64,000 bases of DNA from Artocarpus heterophyllus. Its lineage: Eukaryota > Streptophyta > Magnoliopsida > Rosales > Moraceae. Below are positions 1 to 10,934 of this stretch, piece after piece. The stretch spans positions 310,001-374,000 of the forward strand of contig JAJQZP010000247.1 of the NCBI GenBank assembly GCA_025403435.1. The letters are read 5' to 3'. The position numbers and the translations under genes were made by a program. Position 1 is the stretch's first letter. Every line of letters begins with the position of its first letter. The notes under the pieces are model-generated. The model saw nothing but the letters and a program-made list of their open reading frames with translations, did no database searches and was not told the origin of the DNA.

Positions 1-1171
1 TGTGATTTTTCATCCGTTTTTATTGTTTTGAATCCCGATTGAGATTTTAACCCTATAAAATGATTTTGTAAATACAAATGGCACACTAGGACACCATGAA
101 ATGATTTAGTAACGTAGAATGTCTTAAGCTAGATACAGATACTGATAGATTTAATTATTGTACACTTAAGGTTGTTCATGGATCCACGGAGCTAACGTAT
201 GGCGGATCAAAAATTTGGTGTGGGACACCGGCACAAGTATTGAGGTAGGACTTCTACCAATTTCTTTGGTAACCTAGTTTCAAATGATTTTGGCCTTAAA
301 AAGGGTTTTTATCAAAACGTTTTCAACGGTTGATTGAAAAAGAAATTTTTATCACTTATTTTTATAAACCGTGGATTGAGGTGAATTTCATAATGAACCC
401 CATAATGAATATAAATAAAAATACCTGGTAAATGGGTTTTAAATAATGATAAAAATGAATATAAAGGCATGATGCCATATCAGAGATCGGGTCGTGTAGC
501 GTGCGACCTTGGGGGCAGGTCCCAAAACCTAGTTGGGCCACTACAGTGGTGTTATACATATGGTTTGCCCAAGAAAAGAAAATGGTATTCTTTCTGGTCG
601 ACCTATAAATGATTTGGTAAGAACAAATTTTATTAAATTTTATTTATGTATTTAAGTCTATTTTCTAAATGTAATTTCTTTTGAAATTAAATGTTTCTAA
701 AAATATAGTCCTACTGAGCCTTTCACTCATGTTTTATTTGTTTTAAAACTTTCCCCCCTTCTAGGTGGATATCAGCTTAGGATTAGAGAAGAATCCACAG
801 ACAGGACACAAGAGCATTAGAAGAAACCATTAGGTTATTTAGATTGTAAAAATCAAGGGATGTAATATTTTAACTCCTTTCCTTTTATTTGGGACTGTGG
901 TTGTAATATAATATTGTTAATACCATGTGTGTGCGGAAGATGTGGGTCAGTGGGATCCATTCTCATTTCTTCTCATTTCTTTATTGCTTCCTTATTGTTC
1001 ACTTTGATATTTCTATTTGTTTAATAAATATAAGTGCTTGCTTTAAAAAGGTTTTAAAATTCCCACATTTTCATGATTAATTTAGATTCTAAAACTCATG
1101 TTTTAACTAAATCTCTACTTAATCAACTTAATTGACCCGCCACATCACTACCCGTACTGTGGGGTGTGACA
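1..1171 (+). repeat. 3' portion of a Tekay-like gypsy LTR (same family as the 46-55 kb element)
   Basis: The sequence aligns by eye with 47081-48270 and 53930-55108. Shared stretches include the block around 90-130 (GGCACACTAGGACACC), the GATCGGGTC..GTGCGACCTT block near 486-510, and the acceptor-like TCCTACTGAGC..CCCCTTCTAG|GTGG near 710-768. It ends in TGTGACA at 1171, the expected CA terminus. No primer-binding site follows, so this is the end of a 3' LTR or of a solo LTR; its start lies outside the window. Confidence 0.8.
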
Positions 1172-2035
1172 GGGTCATAGTTCTACATCTAGCGGCGATG
1201 ACTCATTGGCAGACTCCAATGATGCAAACTCCATCAACGAGAGAAAATAGTGACCAATGAAGAAGAAAGGTAGAGGGGATGGGGTAGTTTGTGGAATGAT
1301 GAGTTCAAAACTATATTAATTTTTAATTTCTATAATTTTGCTATTTGTTTCCTCATGTTTAAGAAAAACTAACATATGTTGTATTTTCCCTGTATATGTT
1401 TGTACAACTATGTTAGTATAACTGTTTATAAACAAAATATAGACTATATCATTTGTATTAAACTTAATTTGGAATTCTACATTTTATAAAAGGCCCAACC
1501 CCATTATTTTTCCTTTTTCCTTTTTTTTTCTAATTTTCTTTCTTTTCTTTCTCTCCCCCTCTCTCTTTTTTCTTACTCCAATCGGTACTTTATCTCTCTT
1601 TCTCCTATGGAACTTCAATTTTTAAAACACCACAACTTCCTCATTTTAAGTACAAATGAGAGATTCTTTTTGCAAAATGTCTAGAATAGAGAGGAGAACA
1701 AAACAAGACCTATATTCCCTAATAAATTTCGCCAAACATATCACCCCACCAGAACTCTACTACCACTTTTTCAAAAAACTGCCATTTTCAACTATGGTGG
1801 TCGCCACCACTCACCTCAAAATGTTTATAACCACTCTAATTTCAAAAGTCCTCAAGAGGTTTTAGCAAAAGTTACACTTTTAAGAACTTGTTAAGGTAGG
1901 GTTTTCTTCCTTGTTCTTTTATTCCAAAAATAAAAATTGTTTTTTATGCTTCTTCTTTGATTTATGATCAATCATTGTTGATAATATGTTTGGGTGCTTG
2001 ACTTTATTGGAATTTCATGATTTCTATGATTGTTG
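1172..2035. other. AT-rich flank, possibly the left part of a degenerate gypsy-like LTR
   Basis: There is no coding evidence; the 69-codon ORF at 1656-1865 resembles nothing I know. A TATA-like TTTATAAAAGG (1483-1493) is followed by a pyrimidine-rich tract (1500-1600) and a donor-like AAGGTAGG (GT at 1896-1897). This is the layout seen in the long gypsy LTRs of this window. The matching acceptor-like block lies at 34145-34192, beyond the CACTA insertion, so the two flanks may once have been one LTR. No terminal TG..CA or TSD was found. Confidence 0.3.
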
Positions 2036-2049
2036 CAATAGTATAAGCA

Positions 2050-2290
2050 GAACGTTAGATGACGGTTGTAAACTGTCGTCTGAAGATCAAATGGCAGTTA
2101 GGTAAACCGTCGTCTAATCCAATGTCATAATATGTTGTATAGATTAGATGGTGATTTTTAACCGCTATCTAATGTCCTAGTTCACGCGAGTGGAATAACA
2201 TTAGATGGCAGTTTCTAGAGAAAACTGTCGCCTTATATTGTCTAATGCCTTAGTTTAAACAAAGGTTTATTGATGAAACCGTAGTTTAAT
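2050..2290. repeat. CACTA left subterminal inverted repeats
   Basis: Repeated arms of the type TTAGATGACGGTT and AACTGTCGTCT, ACCGTCGTCTAAT and ACCGCTATCTAATGT alternate in both orientations. Each unit is a short hairpin-like palindrome. Subterminal arrays of this type are where CACTA accessory proteins bind in known elements. Confidence 0.7.
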
Positions 2291-2555
2291 GTCTTGTCCT
2301 GGACAAAATATAACCAGGTTTTATCTCCTTTACCCACGAGTAGCCTTTGCCGTATTCAATTTTTTCTAACTGGCCTTAGAATTCATTGATGACATAAACT
2401 ATCAATAATTTATAAAAATTAAACATATAAGACAAAATGCAACAATAAGAAATTATAGGAATTCAAGTAAATGTATTTTTTACATACACCTCACTCAAAT
2501 TCTCATTAATATAAAATTCTTAGTTTGTCGTGGCTTGTATCCCCTCATTTATAAT

Positions 2556-3564
2556 AATTTCTCACATGTACCTTAGCACAAAATAGCCACATTATTTGTC
2601 TCTTTTTGTAAGGGTATAGTCTAAAAAAGATGTTAAGGTATATACATATATATATATATATATATTAGTTTAAATAACAATTCATGCATTTTTAATTACA
2701 ATTCAACAAGTATATAAATTTATTATAGAATGCTTACCTTTGGTCGTAGAATTTTGGTATATTAATGAGGCAAACTAAAGAAGACTTGAGTTTTTGTTTT
2801 CAACTTCTACTCATTTAAGGCTCCAAATACAATTCATTAAAATGCAATCAATCAAATGAAAGATGCTTTAAATTAGCAATGATATATAATATAGTTAACA
2901 AGATTTTAAATTAGCAATGATGTATGATATAGTTAACAAGAATAAGCTTACAATTGAATCATCCTTTTGAAGTCGGGGTGTGGGTGCACATCATAACCAT
3001 GTAGATCAAAACGTATTACCCTATCTTTTTGGGGGTAAATGAGGGCTAACATCCAATGACCCCACCATTATATGATGTAAAATAACATCAACCAGGTCCT
3101 CCTTTATCCAAGTAACAAATAAAAAGAAAAAAATAAAAAATTGTTGGTAAATAATGAAAAGTATCAATATAATTTTGTACCTTATGTCACACTAATTTGA
3201 GCAAAGTTGGCAAACCAATCAATGTCCTTAGTAGTGAAAAAAAGGGCGCATCCTCCATCTAAGTGAAGTCATGAGGCAACATAATTCTAATTATGCTAGA
3301 GGCATCCATGAATTGTTTCTAGTAACTACATAAGCTTGTCATTTTTGGAGGTAATCCTTTCAAACCATCTATTGGTTGTATCACCTCCATTATATCCTCT
3401 TTTTGTTGCCTCTTTTCCCCACTTATTTTCTTTTTACGACCTCCCTTGATTGGCTCATTTATTGGCACCACACACTCTTTGCCTGGCTGATGGTGTTGGT
3501 CAATCAAAGCTTTGCTAAGTTGACTTAACAACCCAATTTGAATCCATGTTTTGGCCCAAGCCAT
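2556..3564 (-). pseudogene. Ulp1-like (C48) cysteine protease relic carried by the CACTA element
   Basis: Read on the minus strand, three blocks fit an Ulp1/SENP-type SUMO protease as carried by some plant CACTA elements. Block 1 (3564-3210) has LPPKMTSLCSY and later DALFFTTKDIDWF, like the region ahead of the catalytic domain. Block 2 (about 3030-2950) has GHWMLALIYP followed by DLHGYDVHP; the HW is the usual catalytic-histidine context. Block 3 (about 2612-2565) has CGYFVLRYM, the usual catalytic-cysteine context. Frameshifts and stops separate the blocks, so no product is possible. The function of such captured proteases in transposition is unsettled. I could not place the first exon; other Ulp1-like families cannot be excluded. 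Confidence 0.6.
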
Positions 3565-5129
3565 AAACCTCCATGAGCGTCACTCATGACCCTATTTTCC
3601 TTTATCGAAAAGGACAACATACGCCTTTTATATAACACATATTAATTGTAATGCACGCATTATCTTCCTTAAGTGCTATACAGTGTAGGACATCCGTGGA
3701 GAGAGCAATCATCTATGCCTTTCCTCTTGCAATGAAGGTTAAATTAATACTACTAACCGTCTCAACTATTGATGTTGTTAGTGTTAGACATATATGCCCT
3801 AAGAAGTAAAAATATAATATATTTTTGGAGATATTTTTATCAATAAAGAGTTTATTATTCATATACCAAATTGTTGTCCTCTTTGCCTTCATATTTGTTG
3901 AATGTATGATAAGCAAATAAAGGTCTAAGACTGTCAGTCAAAAACTTTATAATCAAGTATATGATGGACAGATTATGTAGAAGACATGATTCTAAACATG
4001 ACAGTCTAAATCATAAGATCCACAATCGAGGGAATAAAGCTAGGTACTTTATTCAGGCAAAGATAGTTATGTTGTCTATATCCCCGAGGGAGATGGTTTG
4101 TCTTGGCCATTGGGGGAGGACTTCGCAAATAGAAACATTGTTGCATTGTCATAGGTGATGATGTATTAGATCAGGACATAAAGTTTAATTAATTTGGATT
4201 AATAATTCTGCCTTGGCAAATCAATTCACTTTAGACAATCATATGTGTTGTATCTTAATCCTGAGATGGATAGTGGGCCCATTTGCTTGACTTATGTCTT
4301 TTGATGCACCAAAGGGTGACATCCACATTTCATGTTGGTACGCATGCTAATATATTGGAGGCATGACTCTTGATAACGTAGACTTATAATTCATAGATAT
4401 GAAATCCATAGCTCCTCTTTAGGAGTCATTGATATCCTCTTCTATGCGTTATCCTGTAATTGAAAAACTAGAACGCTCAACTATTTGCATGCACAGGTGT
4501 AACCAAATTGTATACTACCTTTGGATGGTAAGTTTTCTGATGGTGAGATAATGGAATGTAAGATAAACATAATCAAAAAGGTAAGATAGAATTTATCCTT
4601 AAGCTGATTATTGATAATCCTATGAGGATACGATACATTATGATATTTCATGAAGACTTAGCTATTTAGGCTTTGTAATTCTATATAGTTCAAGATTATG
4701 GCTTTAAGCTTTTAGAGGAGTAGCGTTAGAGTTGATAATTATGAAATGTATATCTAGGATATTGGGTTTCATAATTATCGTGAGCTTGAACTATATAGGT
4801 CCATTAGGTCCCCTTTGCTAGCTCATAAAAAATCCTGTAATGATATAGCGTGCTTTTCCAATAAATTAGTGCCTTATGTTAAATTATCAGATTGGCTGAA
4901 ATTTGATAGGATCAGATAATTCATGTCTGTTTATCGGTTAAATTAATTTCAAGTAAATTAATTCAAGATAAACTTGTTGAATTACAGGAAAAAATTATTT
5001 TCCCATAGATTATCCAGATATAACTTTTTAATCAGATAACTTCTCTATTAGGTTATTTGAATTAAAATAGAGGCTCTATCCTAAGAATCTCAGGTGGAAA
5101 ATAAAGATTCACAAGGATCATTTATTGTA

Positions 5130-5212
5130 AGTTCGGTAGGCCGGTCTTCAGGTTCGGCCTGCCGATGAAGTAAGCTTGGCAGGCTGATTTACCAGTTCGG
5201 CCTATTGACCTA
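5130..5212. promoter_or_regulatory. Array of TTCGGC-AG-GCCGAA cores in the copia LTR
   Basis: Four cores lie near 5138, 5157, 5181 and 5199, about 18-24 bp apart, in alternating orientation (AGGCC or GGCCT centre). They lie about 110-180 bp upstream of the TATA-like box. Comparable cores lie at 23404-23490 and 56546-56640 in the other copies of this LTR. A binding site is inferred, not shown. Confidence 0.6.
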
Positions 5213-5313
5213 ACGATAATCTAATCATGTGTTTTCACACATTTTTCTCAGATATTGATCTAGATTTGAATTTTCAAGGCCTTATCTGATAAGGACCAAC
5301 CATGGGATGACCT

Positions 5314-5323
5314 CTTTAAATAG
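5314..5323 (+). promoter_or_regulatory. TATA-like box of the copia LTR
   Basis: CTTTAAATAG here corresponds to TATAAATAG at 23591-23599 in the 3' LTR, the better preserved copy, and to a degenerate GATAAAAAG in the 55-57 kb LTR. Confidence 0.55.
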
Positions 5324-5650
5324 GGAGCTAGTTTTCTATGTTATTTAAATCAGTTGGGAGATCAAGAGTGAGCACTCTGTCTATAAGTCTTTGAAACTGT
5401 AACACTCGCCTATTTTTATGTAATGAATCACGTTAAGTTGGTAACGACGTTAATGATATTTTATTAATAATTTATGTTATATTTAATGATATATGATGTT
5501 AATGTTACTAACTTTTTATGTCAAGTTTTATGACAGGTGACAACCGCTTGGATTCGTTATGCTCAGGTGTTCATGATTATTTTAATGTATGTTTAATTAT
5601 GATGCAATAGCAATGATGTATGAATGTTTTAATGTATGGCATTTATGGAC

Positions 5651-5780
5651 AGTTCCGCAGGCCAGACTTTTAAGTTCGGCAGGCCAAAATGTCTGCCCAA
5701 GATCAGCAGGCCGAAGAAAATTATCGGTAGGCCAAACTTGGTGGAACCGGTAGGCCGAAGGGGAAAATCGGCAGGCCGAA
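5651..5780. promoter_or_regulatory. Array 1 of palindromic cores, six units, in gypsy U3
   Basis: AGGCC centres lie at 5659, 5681, 5708, 5729, 5752 and 5773, with steps of 22, 27, 21, 23 and 21 bp. The fullest cores read ATCGGCAGGCCGAA and GTTCGGCAGGCC. Spacers are unrelated to each other. The 3' LTR copy (13346-13452) has five units. Confidence 0.7.
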
Positions 5781-7654
5781 CACGGCTGACGAGCAGTCAG
5801 CAGAAATCTCTCCAAATTTAAGCTTGAGATAATTACGTTAAATGGGTGATTTATTGTGATTAATTGGCATATTAATGGAATAATTTTGTCAGTTAAGGAA
5901 ATAAAATGTTTAACTTTGCATTGATTTGTTTGATTTTAAATGGTTTCCTATTTTTAGAGGGCAAAAATATGGCAAGTAAGATTAGAGTTTTGACTTTCCC
6001 TCTTTTCTCTCCTTCCTCCACTCCAATTGCCATCTAACAGTCAGAAAATTCTGACTTAATGGAGGGTAATGAATCTTCATTATGCTCAAAACGTTAAAAA
6101 AAAAATTAACGTTCTTTTCTCTCAGATATTCTCTCATCTTTTCTCTCTTAGTTCGGAAACGTTCTCTCATTCTTCATTCTTCTTCTTCTCTTCTTCACGA
6201 ATCCCATCTCCATCTCTCTCAAAAATTCTCTGCTAAGTATTGAAAGAAAAAGTCATATTTTTTTGCTGGTTGAATTCAAGAATTTTGAGAAGAAATTTAA
6301 AGGTAAGAACTCAATTTTTCTAGTAATTCTAAAAAGAAATTCTCCTCCTCAATTCGTCTACAATATCTTTCTCTAGGCATTGTATTTTGCTATGAGTTTT
6401 TATTATGATGTTCATGTATGTATTATGTGATGTTTTTCCAAGTTTCATGTTATTTCGGTGTTTCTGTGAAAAATATGAATTTTCTATCCTCTATCCCACA
6501 CAGTAAAATATTACTGTTTAATTTTGATGCATGAAAAATGTAATGTTTATTCAAGAGGTAAATGAATGATATTTTTATGAAAGTTGTCAAAAATGTGCAT
6601 GTATATTGTATGATGAATGTATTTTATGTTATGAAATTTTTATGAGATTACATTAAAAAAAAAACTGTTTTAACAATGTTATTTCTGGATTTTTGTTTAT
6701 GAAATGTTATATATGTTTAAATGATTTTATGATAATGAAATAATTTTATACATGATAATAAGATGTTTGTATGAATTTTTAAATCATTTTAATTGTTCGA
6801 AAACGTTTTTTTTTTTTAAATATTCATGTTTAAAAATGTATGGTTTGTTTTTACATGCTTAAGGAAATTTTTATGATTTAAGGAAAAATCATGAAAACAT
6901 GTTTATGTGATGAATGTATACATAAATGTTATATGAATGAATGTTATATGAATGGATGATTTATGAATGGATGATTTGTGCTGTGATGTTAAGTATTGAT
7001 TTTATTGTATTTTAAATGGAAAAATATGAAATGAACACACAAAGGAACGAGCACTTCGAGACTGCGGCGTCACCAATGTTATGAAATGAAATGTTATAAT
7101 GTCATGTTTGGTTTGGGATTAGCAACCCTTCTCCTCTCATGACGGGATGCCTACAATGATGTTCATGGTGCAACACTTGGGCCCTTAAGATAAAATGGAA
7201 TAAGTTTTTAAATGGTCAATGCAATGAAAGATATGTTTCTATGAAATTGTGCTTAAGGCACTTTTATGATATGATGACAATGATGATGATGATGTTATGT
7301 AATGTTTTAAATTGTGAGAATTATATGTACTTACTAAGCATTAACTTAATCTTGTTTTATGTCATGTTGCAGATAAGGGTAAGAAAATCATGGATTAGGC
7401 GGAGGACATGGGAAGGCGTGTGAGCACTAAGCACGATGAATTATAACCGGAAGCATGCCAAGAAGAACGTTTTTATATTTTAAATCAAGTTTCATATTTT
7501 GAACACATTCTTTTTTTATGATAAATATTTAAAGGATTCTTGAACTATGTTTTATATTTTATTTCATTATTTTAAGTATTATGAACTTCCGCATTTTTAT
7601 GAAAGGATGGTTTTGTTTTTTTTTTTAAATTAAGTTTTCTCAAAGATTTTGGCT

Positions 7655-7860
7655 CGGTCGGCCTGCCAAACATCCTTTGTCAGCCTGCCGATGTCCAAAA
7701 GTTTGGCCTGCCGATCACGTTTTTGGCCTGTCGAAAGATGATGAGTTTTTAAGCCAGTTTTGCAAAGCCTCTGTCGGCCTACCGGTTGAGGGAACTTTGG
7801 CCTACCGATCATGTTCCGTTCGGCTTGCCGAAGTCCCCAATTCGGCCTGTCGAACTGTGG
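7655..7860. promoter_or_regulatory. Array 2 of palindromic cores, opposite orientation, distal part of the gypsy LTR
   Basis: GGCCT-type centres lie at 7660, 7682, 7705, 7725, 7776, 7799, 7822 and 7844. Steps are 20-23 bp except one of 51, where a unit appears lost. Orientation is opposite to array 1 of the same LTR. The 3' LTR copy is at 15560-15770. Confidence 0.7.
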
Positions 7861-8208
7861 GAGTAAGCAAACTTTAAATAATGTGATGAATAATGAGATA
7901 TGATGTGATGTTTTTATAAGTCCTGATTTTACAACTTGGTATATCTATATTATTAAAATAAGTTCATGATTAATTTAAAGTATAATTGAATAAATTATGA
8001 CATGGAATGAGTTTAACATGTGATTTAACAATGTTAAGTTATAAGGAAAAAAAACGTATGAATGGATCTTGGTTAAGTATGTTTAATTACTTTTACAGTT
8101 AAAAGTATCGTTTAAGTTTTGTATTCATATTTATGTTTTGAGTTAAATAAGTATGAATGTAAGAATGTAACGATATCTGTGACGTCTAAAATGGGGCGTT
8201 ACAGGCTT

Positions 8209-8222
8209 TGGTATCAGAGCGA
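8209..8222 (+). other. Primer-binding site of the 5.4-16 kb gypsy element
   Basis: TGGTATCAGAGC lies five bases after the LTR end at 8203. It fits priming by plant initiator methionine tRNA, the usual primer for chromoviruses. Confidence 0.8.
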
Positions 8223-8419
8223 TTTTTCGATTATAATTCATATCGCCACACGTCAATCCAAGTCTTCCAAGTGAGTATGTTATAAAGTTAGATGTATTGA
8301 TGCAAGTATGATGATAAGATTAAGGTCTTAATATTAAATGATTAATGATCTAGTAGTGAAAACCTGTCTCATAATTGGAAGATTATTTCTAAGCTCCTAA
8401 TTCTTTTAGGAAATTTACA

Positions 8420-9529
8420 ATGGACGGCCACCGAAGAATGCAGACATGCACCCAAACCAACAAAAGACTCATGACAATGATCGCTGAGTTGCAGAGGCAA
8501 CTTGAGGATCAACAAAGGGAAATTACAGCGTTAAGGACCAATGGACAGAATGATGACCGACGAGGCAATGATGTGCCTCCTCTTCCTCTGTAGCCACAAG
8601 TAAATGAAGTCCCAGCTCCTGCTGCTGAACCAAGAGCGGCCTATCAGGAACCCCTACTGGTCAGATGGAAGAGAGTTAAGCCAGCAGATTTCAAAGGTTC
8701 AAAGGATCCGCTAGTAGCTTAGGGATGGTTAAAGACGATTGAGGCCACCTTACGACTCATGGATTTCACGGACAATGAAAAGGTCCTCTGTGCATCGTAC
8801 TGCCTCACCATGGAGGCCAGGATATGGTGGGATGGCATCGAACAGAGTAGGAATGTTGAAGAAATGACATGGGCTGACTTCATTCATGAATTCAACACGA
8901 AGTTTTCTCCATATGAATGTCACGAGGAAGCATTATGAGGAGTTCGAGAGCTTACGACAAGGAGATATGTCAGTCACTGATGTGGTGACAAAGTTTGACT
9001 AGCTAGCCTGTTTATATCCAAGAATAGTTATGGATGAAGGGGAAAGGGTCAAAAGATTGATCAGAGCCCTTAGGCCAGATATTGCTGTAATCATTGATGG
9101 GGCAAGTCCACCCAGGACTCAAGAATAGGTTGTCATGAGGGCTCAACGTGCTGAGTTTCATTTGTCCAAGTTAAGAAGAAACCAGCCTCAATCGGGTCAG
9201 CAAGCTAACAATGCAAACAAGCAGAACCGCCCTCCCCACAGGAACAACAACAACAACAGCAGCAGCAACAACAGCAACCAAAACTGGAGGAATAACAAGA
9301 GGAAGGGTAATCCTCAAAACTAGCAGGGTCAAGACAACAAGAGGCACAATGATGGCCAGCCTAACAACAATAACAGGCGATTTCAACTGTGTGCCAAATG
9401 TGGAAAGAAGCATCCAGGGGAATGCCGCTTGGGAACAAACCAATGTTTCATTTGTGGCAGTGAAGACCACTTTGTTAAGAACTGCTCCAAGCTGATGAAT
9501 GCCAATGCCCCACAGAGAGCTCCTTCTTA
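8420..9529 (+). pseudogene. gag: gag of the 5.4-16 kb gypsy element (broken)
   Basis: Gag forms the particle shell and binds the RNA. The reading begins at the ATG at 8420, matching the start at 61891 in the related element (MNGRRGIQT there, MDGHRRMQT here). A short coiled-coil-like Q/E/R-rich stretch comes first, then the retrotransposon gag core (WLKTIEATL, ARIWWDGIEQ, FNTKF), an Asn/Gln-rich linker (9180-9330) and two zinc knuckles (CAKCGKKHPGEC and CFICGSEDHFVKNC, about 9400-9490). In-frame TAG stops lie at 8591, 8720, 9000 and 9321, and a frameshift near 8910. The minus-strand ORF over the linker is a shadow. Confidence 0.88.
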
Positions 9530-9545
9530 AGCCCAGCTACATCAG

Positions 9546-9977
9546 ATGCAAGCCTCCCTTGAAGGGCCACTTATTAGTCAAGGGAGAATTGAAGCCCCAC
9601 CGACGAATGCCCAAATCTATGCCATGACAAAAGAACAAGTGGCTGCTGAAGCTTCCAATGTGGTCACAGGTCAGATAACAAGCTTATCTAATGATGCTTA
9701 TGTTCTTTTTGATACGGGTGCTACGCATTCTTTTGTATCTATGTCATATGCTAAGAAATTAGAGGTTCGTTTAGAGCCTATGAGACAGGAATTCACAACG
9801 ACACTACCCTCTGGGGAAGTGATATTATCTACGCACTGTTTGCGTATAGTACCCCTATGGATTTCTGATAGGGAGTTATTCGTCGACCTTATTGTGATTG
9901 ACATGCATGACTACGACATGATTCTTGGGATGGATTTCCTCAGCAAGTATAATGCCGCTATTGAATGCCGAAAATGA
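9546..9977 (+). pseudogene. Aspartic protease of the 5.4-16 kb gypsy element
   Basis: This retropepsin-like domain would cleave the Gag-Pol polyprotein. The active-site motif FDTGATHSF lies near 9710 and is intact. The second conserved segment, MILGMDFLSKY, is near 9920. The open stretch is 143 codons and ends in a TGA at 9975 that may derive from CGA. It follows gag in the usual order. It is closed off from RT by this stop and a TAG at 10025. Confidence 0.88.
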
Positions 9978-10046
9978 AAGGTGATCTTCCATCCTGAAGG
10001 TGATCAGAAGTTCATTTATGTTGGCTAGTCCAGAAAGAAACCTCAC

Positions 10047-10925
10047 ATGTTTCTATCGGCAATGAAAGCAAGGAAGTTATTAGCAAGTGGCTGCATGGGC
10101 TATCTGGCGAACGCTGTAGACAAAAACCAAGAAGGAAAGACAAGAATTGAAGATGTGCATGTTGTTCATGAATATAAAGATGTGTTTCCTGATGATCTGA
10201 CGAGTCTACTGCCAGAAAGAGAAGTTGAATTTGAGATTGAGCTCACTCCTAGCATCGATCCATTCTCAAAAGCGCCTTATAGAATGGCCCCGATAGAGTT
10301 AAAGGAACTTCACATGCAATTAAAGGAGCTACTTGACAAAGGATTTATCAGACCAAGTCACTCACAATGGGGTGCTCCAGTCTTGTTTGTAAAGAAGAAG
10401 GATGGCACTATGAGACTCTGCATTGACTACAGAAAGCTGAACAAGGTGATGATCAAGAACAAGTACGCGTTGCCTCGAATCGATGATTTGTTTGATCAAC
10501 TCAAGGGTGCATCGGTGTTCTCAAAGATTGATCTACGATCAAGATATCACCAGTTGAAGGTTAAAGAAGGAGATATCCCCAAGACTGCTTTCAGGTCGAG
10601 GTATGGTCACCATGAATTCGTGGTTATGCCTTTCGGTCTGACGAATGCACCTGCTGCATTTATGGATTTGATGAACAGGGTATTCAAGGATTTCCTTGAT
10701 AAATTTGTTGTTGTATTTATCGATGATATTCTTGTCTATTCTAAGAGTCACAAAGAGCATGAGGAGCATATAAGAATTGTGCTGGAGACTTTAAGAAGAC
10801 ACCAGTTATATGCAAAGTTCTCCAAATGCGAGTTTTGGCTGGATAAAGTATCATTCTTGGGGCATGTTATTTCGAAGGAAGGGATTATGGTTGACCCTGC
10901 TAAAGTAGAAGCTATTCTCAACTAG
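10047..10925 (+). pseudogene. Reverse transcriptase of the 5.4-16 kb gypsy element
   Basis: The longest open stretch of the window, 292 codons. Conserved RT blocks are present in order: [56 protein letters not shown] and FIDDILVYS, the last holding the catalytic Asp pair. It ends at a TAG (10923) where the related element at 63215 has TGG, so one G-to-A change split RT from RNase H. The upstream part ([20 protein letters not shown]) is the usual linker from protease. Confidence 0.92.
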
Positions 10926-10934
10926 AAGCAATCG

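Larger units (their letters stand above)
3782..5397 (+). repeat. Copia 5' LTR, first part (U3 and promoter)
   Basis: It starts TGTTAGACATATATGCCC and matches the 3' LTR at 21981 and the LTR at 55158. Small ORFs inside (for example 3961-4158) also fall in the other LTR copies and are not genes. Near its end are four palindromic GGCCT/AGGCC cores (5130-5205) and a TATA-like CTTTAAATAG at 5314-5323. The gypsy element begins about 75 bp past that TATA. Confidence 0.9.
5398..8203 (+). repeat. 5' LTR of the 5.4-16 kb gypsy element
   Basis: This copy is 2806 bp against 2994 bp for the 3' copy. Most of the difference is one deletion at 7071, where CACCAA replaces 246 bp kept at 14731-14976. It holds two palindrome arrays (5651-5780 and 7655-7860), a pyrimidine-rich leader (6100-6230), a donor-like AGGTAAG (GT 6303) and an acceptor-like TACTAAG..GTTGCAG (AG 7371-7372). 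Confidence 0.93.

Noticed and set aside
3961..4158. 65-codon ORF, with a similar one at 22160-22354
   Set aside because: Both lie at the same place in copia LTRs, are not kept in the third copy and have no known domain.
9171..9470. 99-codon minus-strand ORF with hydrophobic repeats
   Set aside because: It is the antisense reading of the Asn/Gln-rich gag linker.
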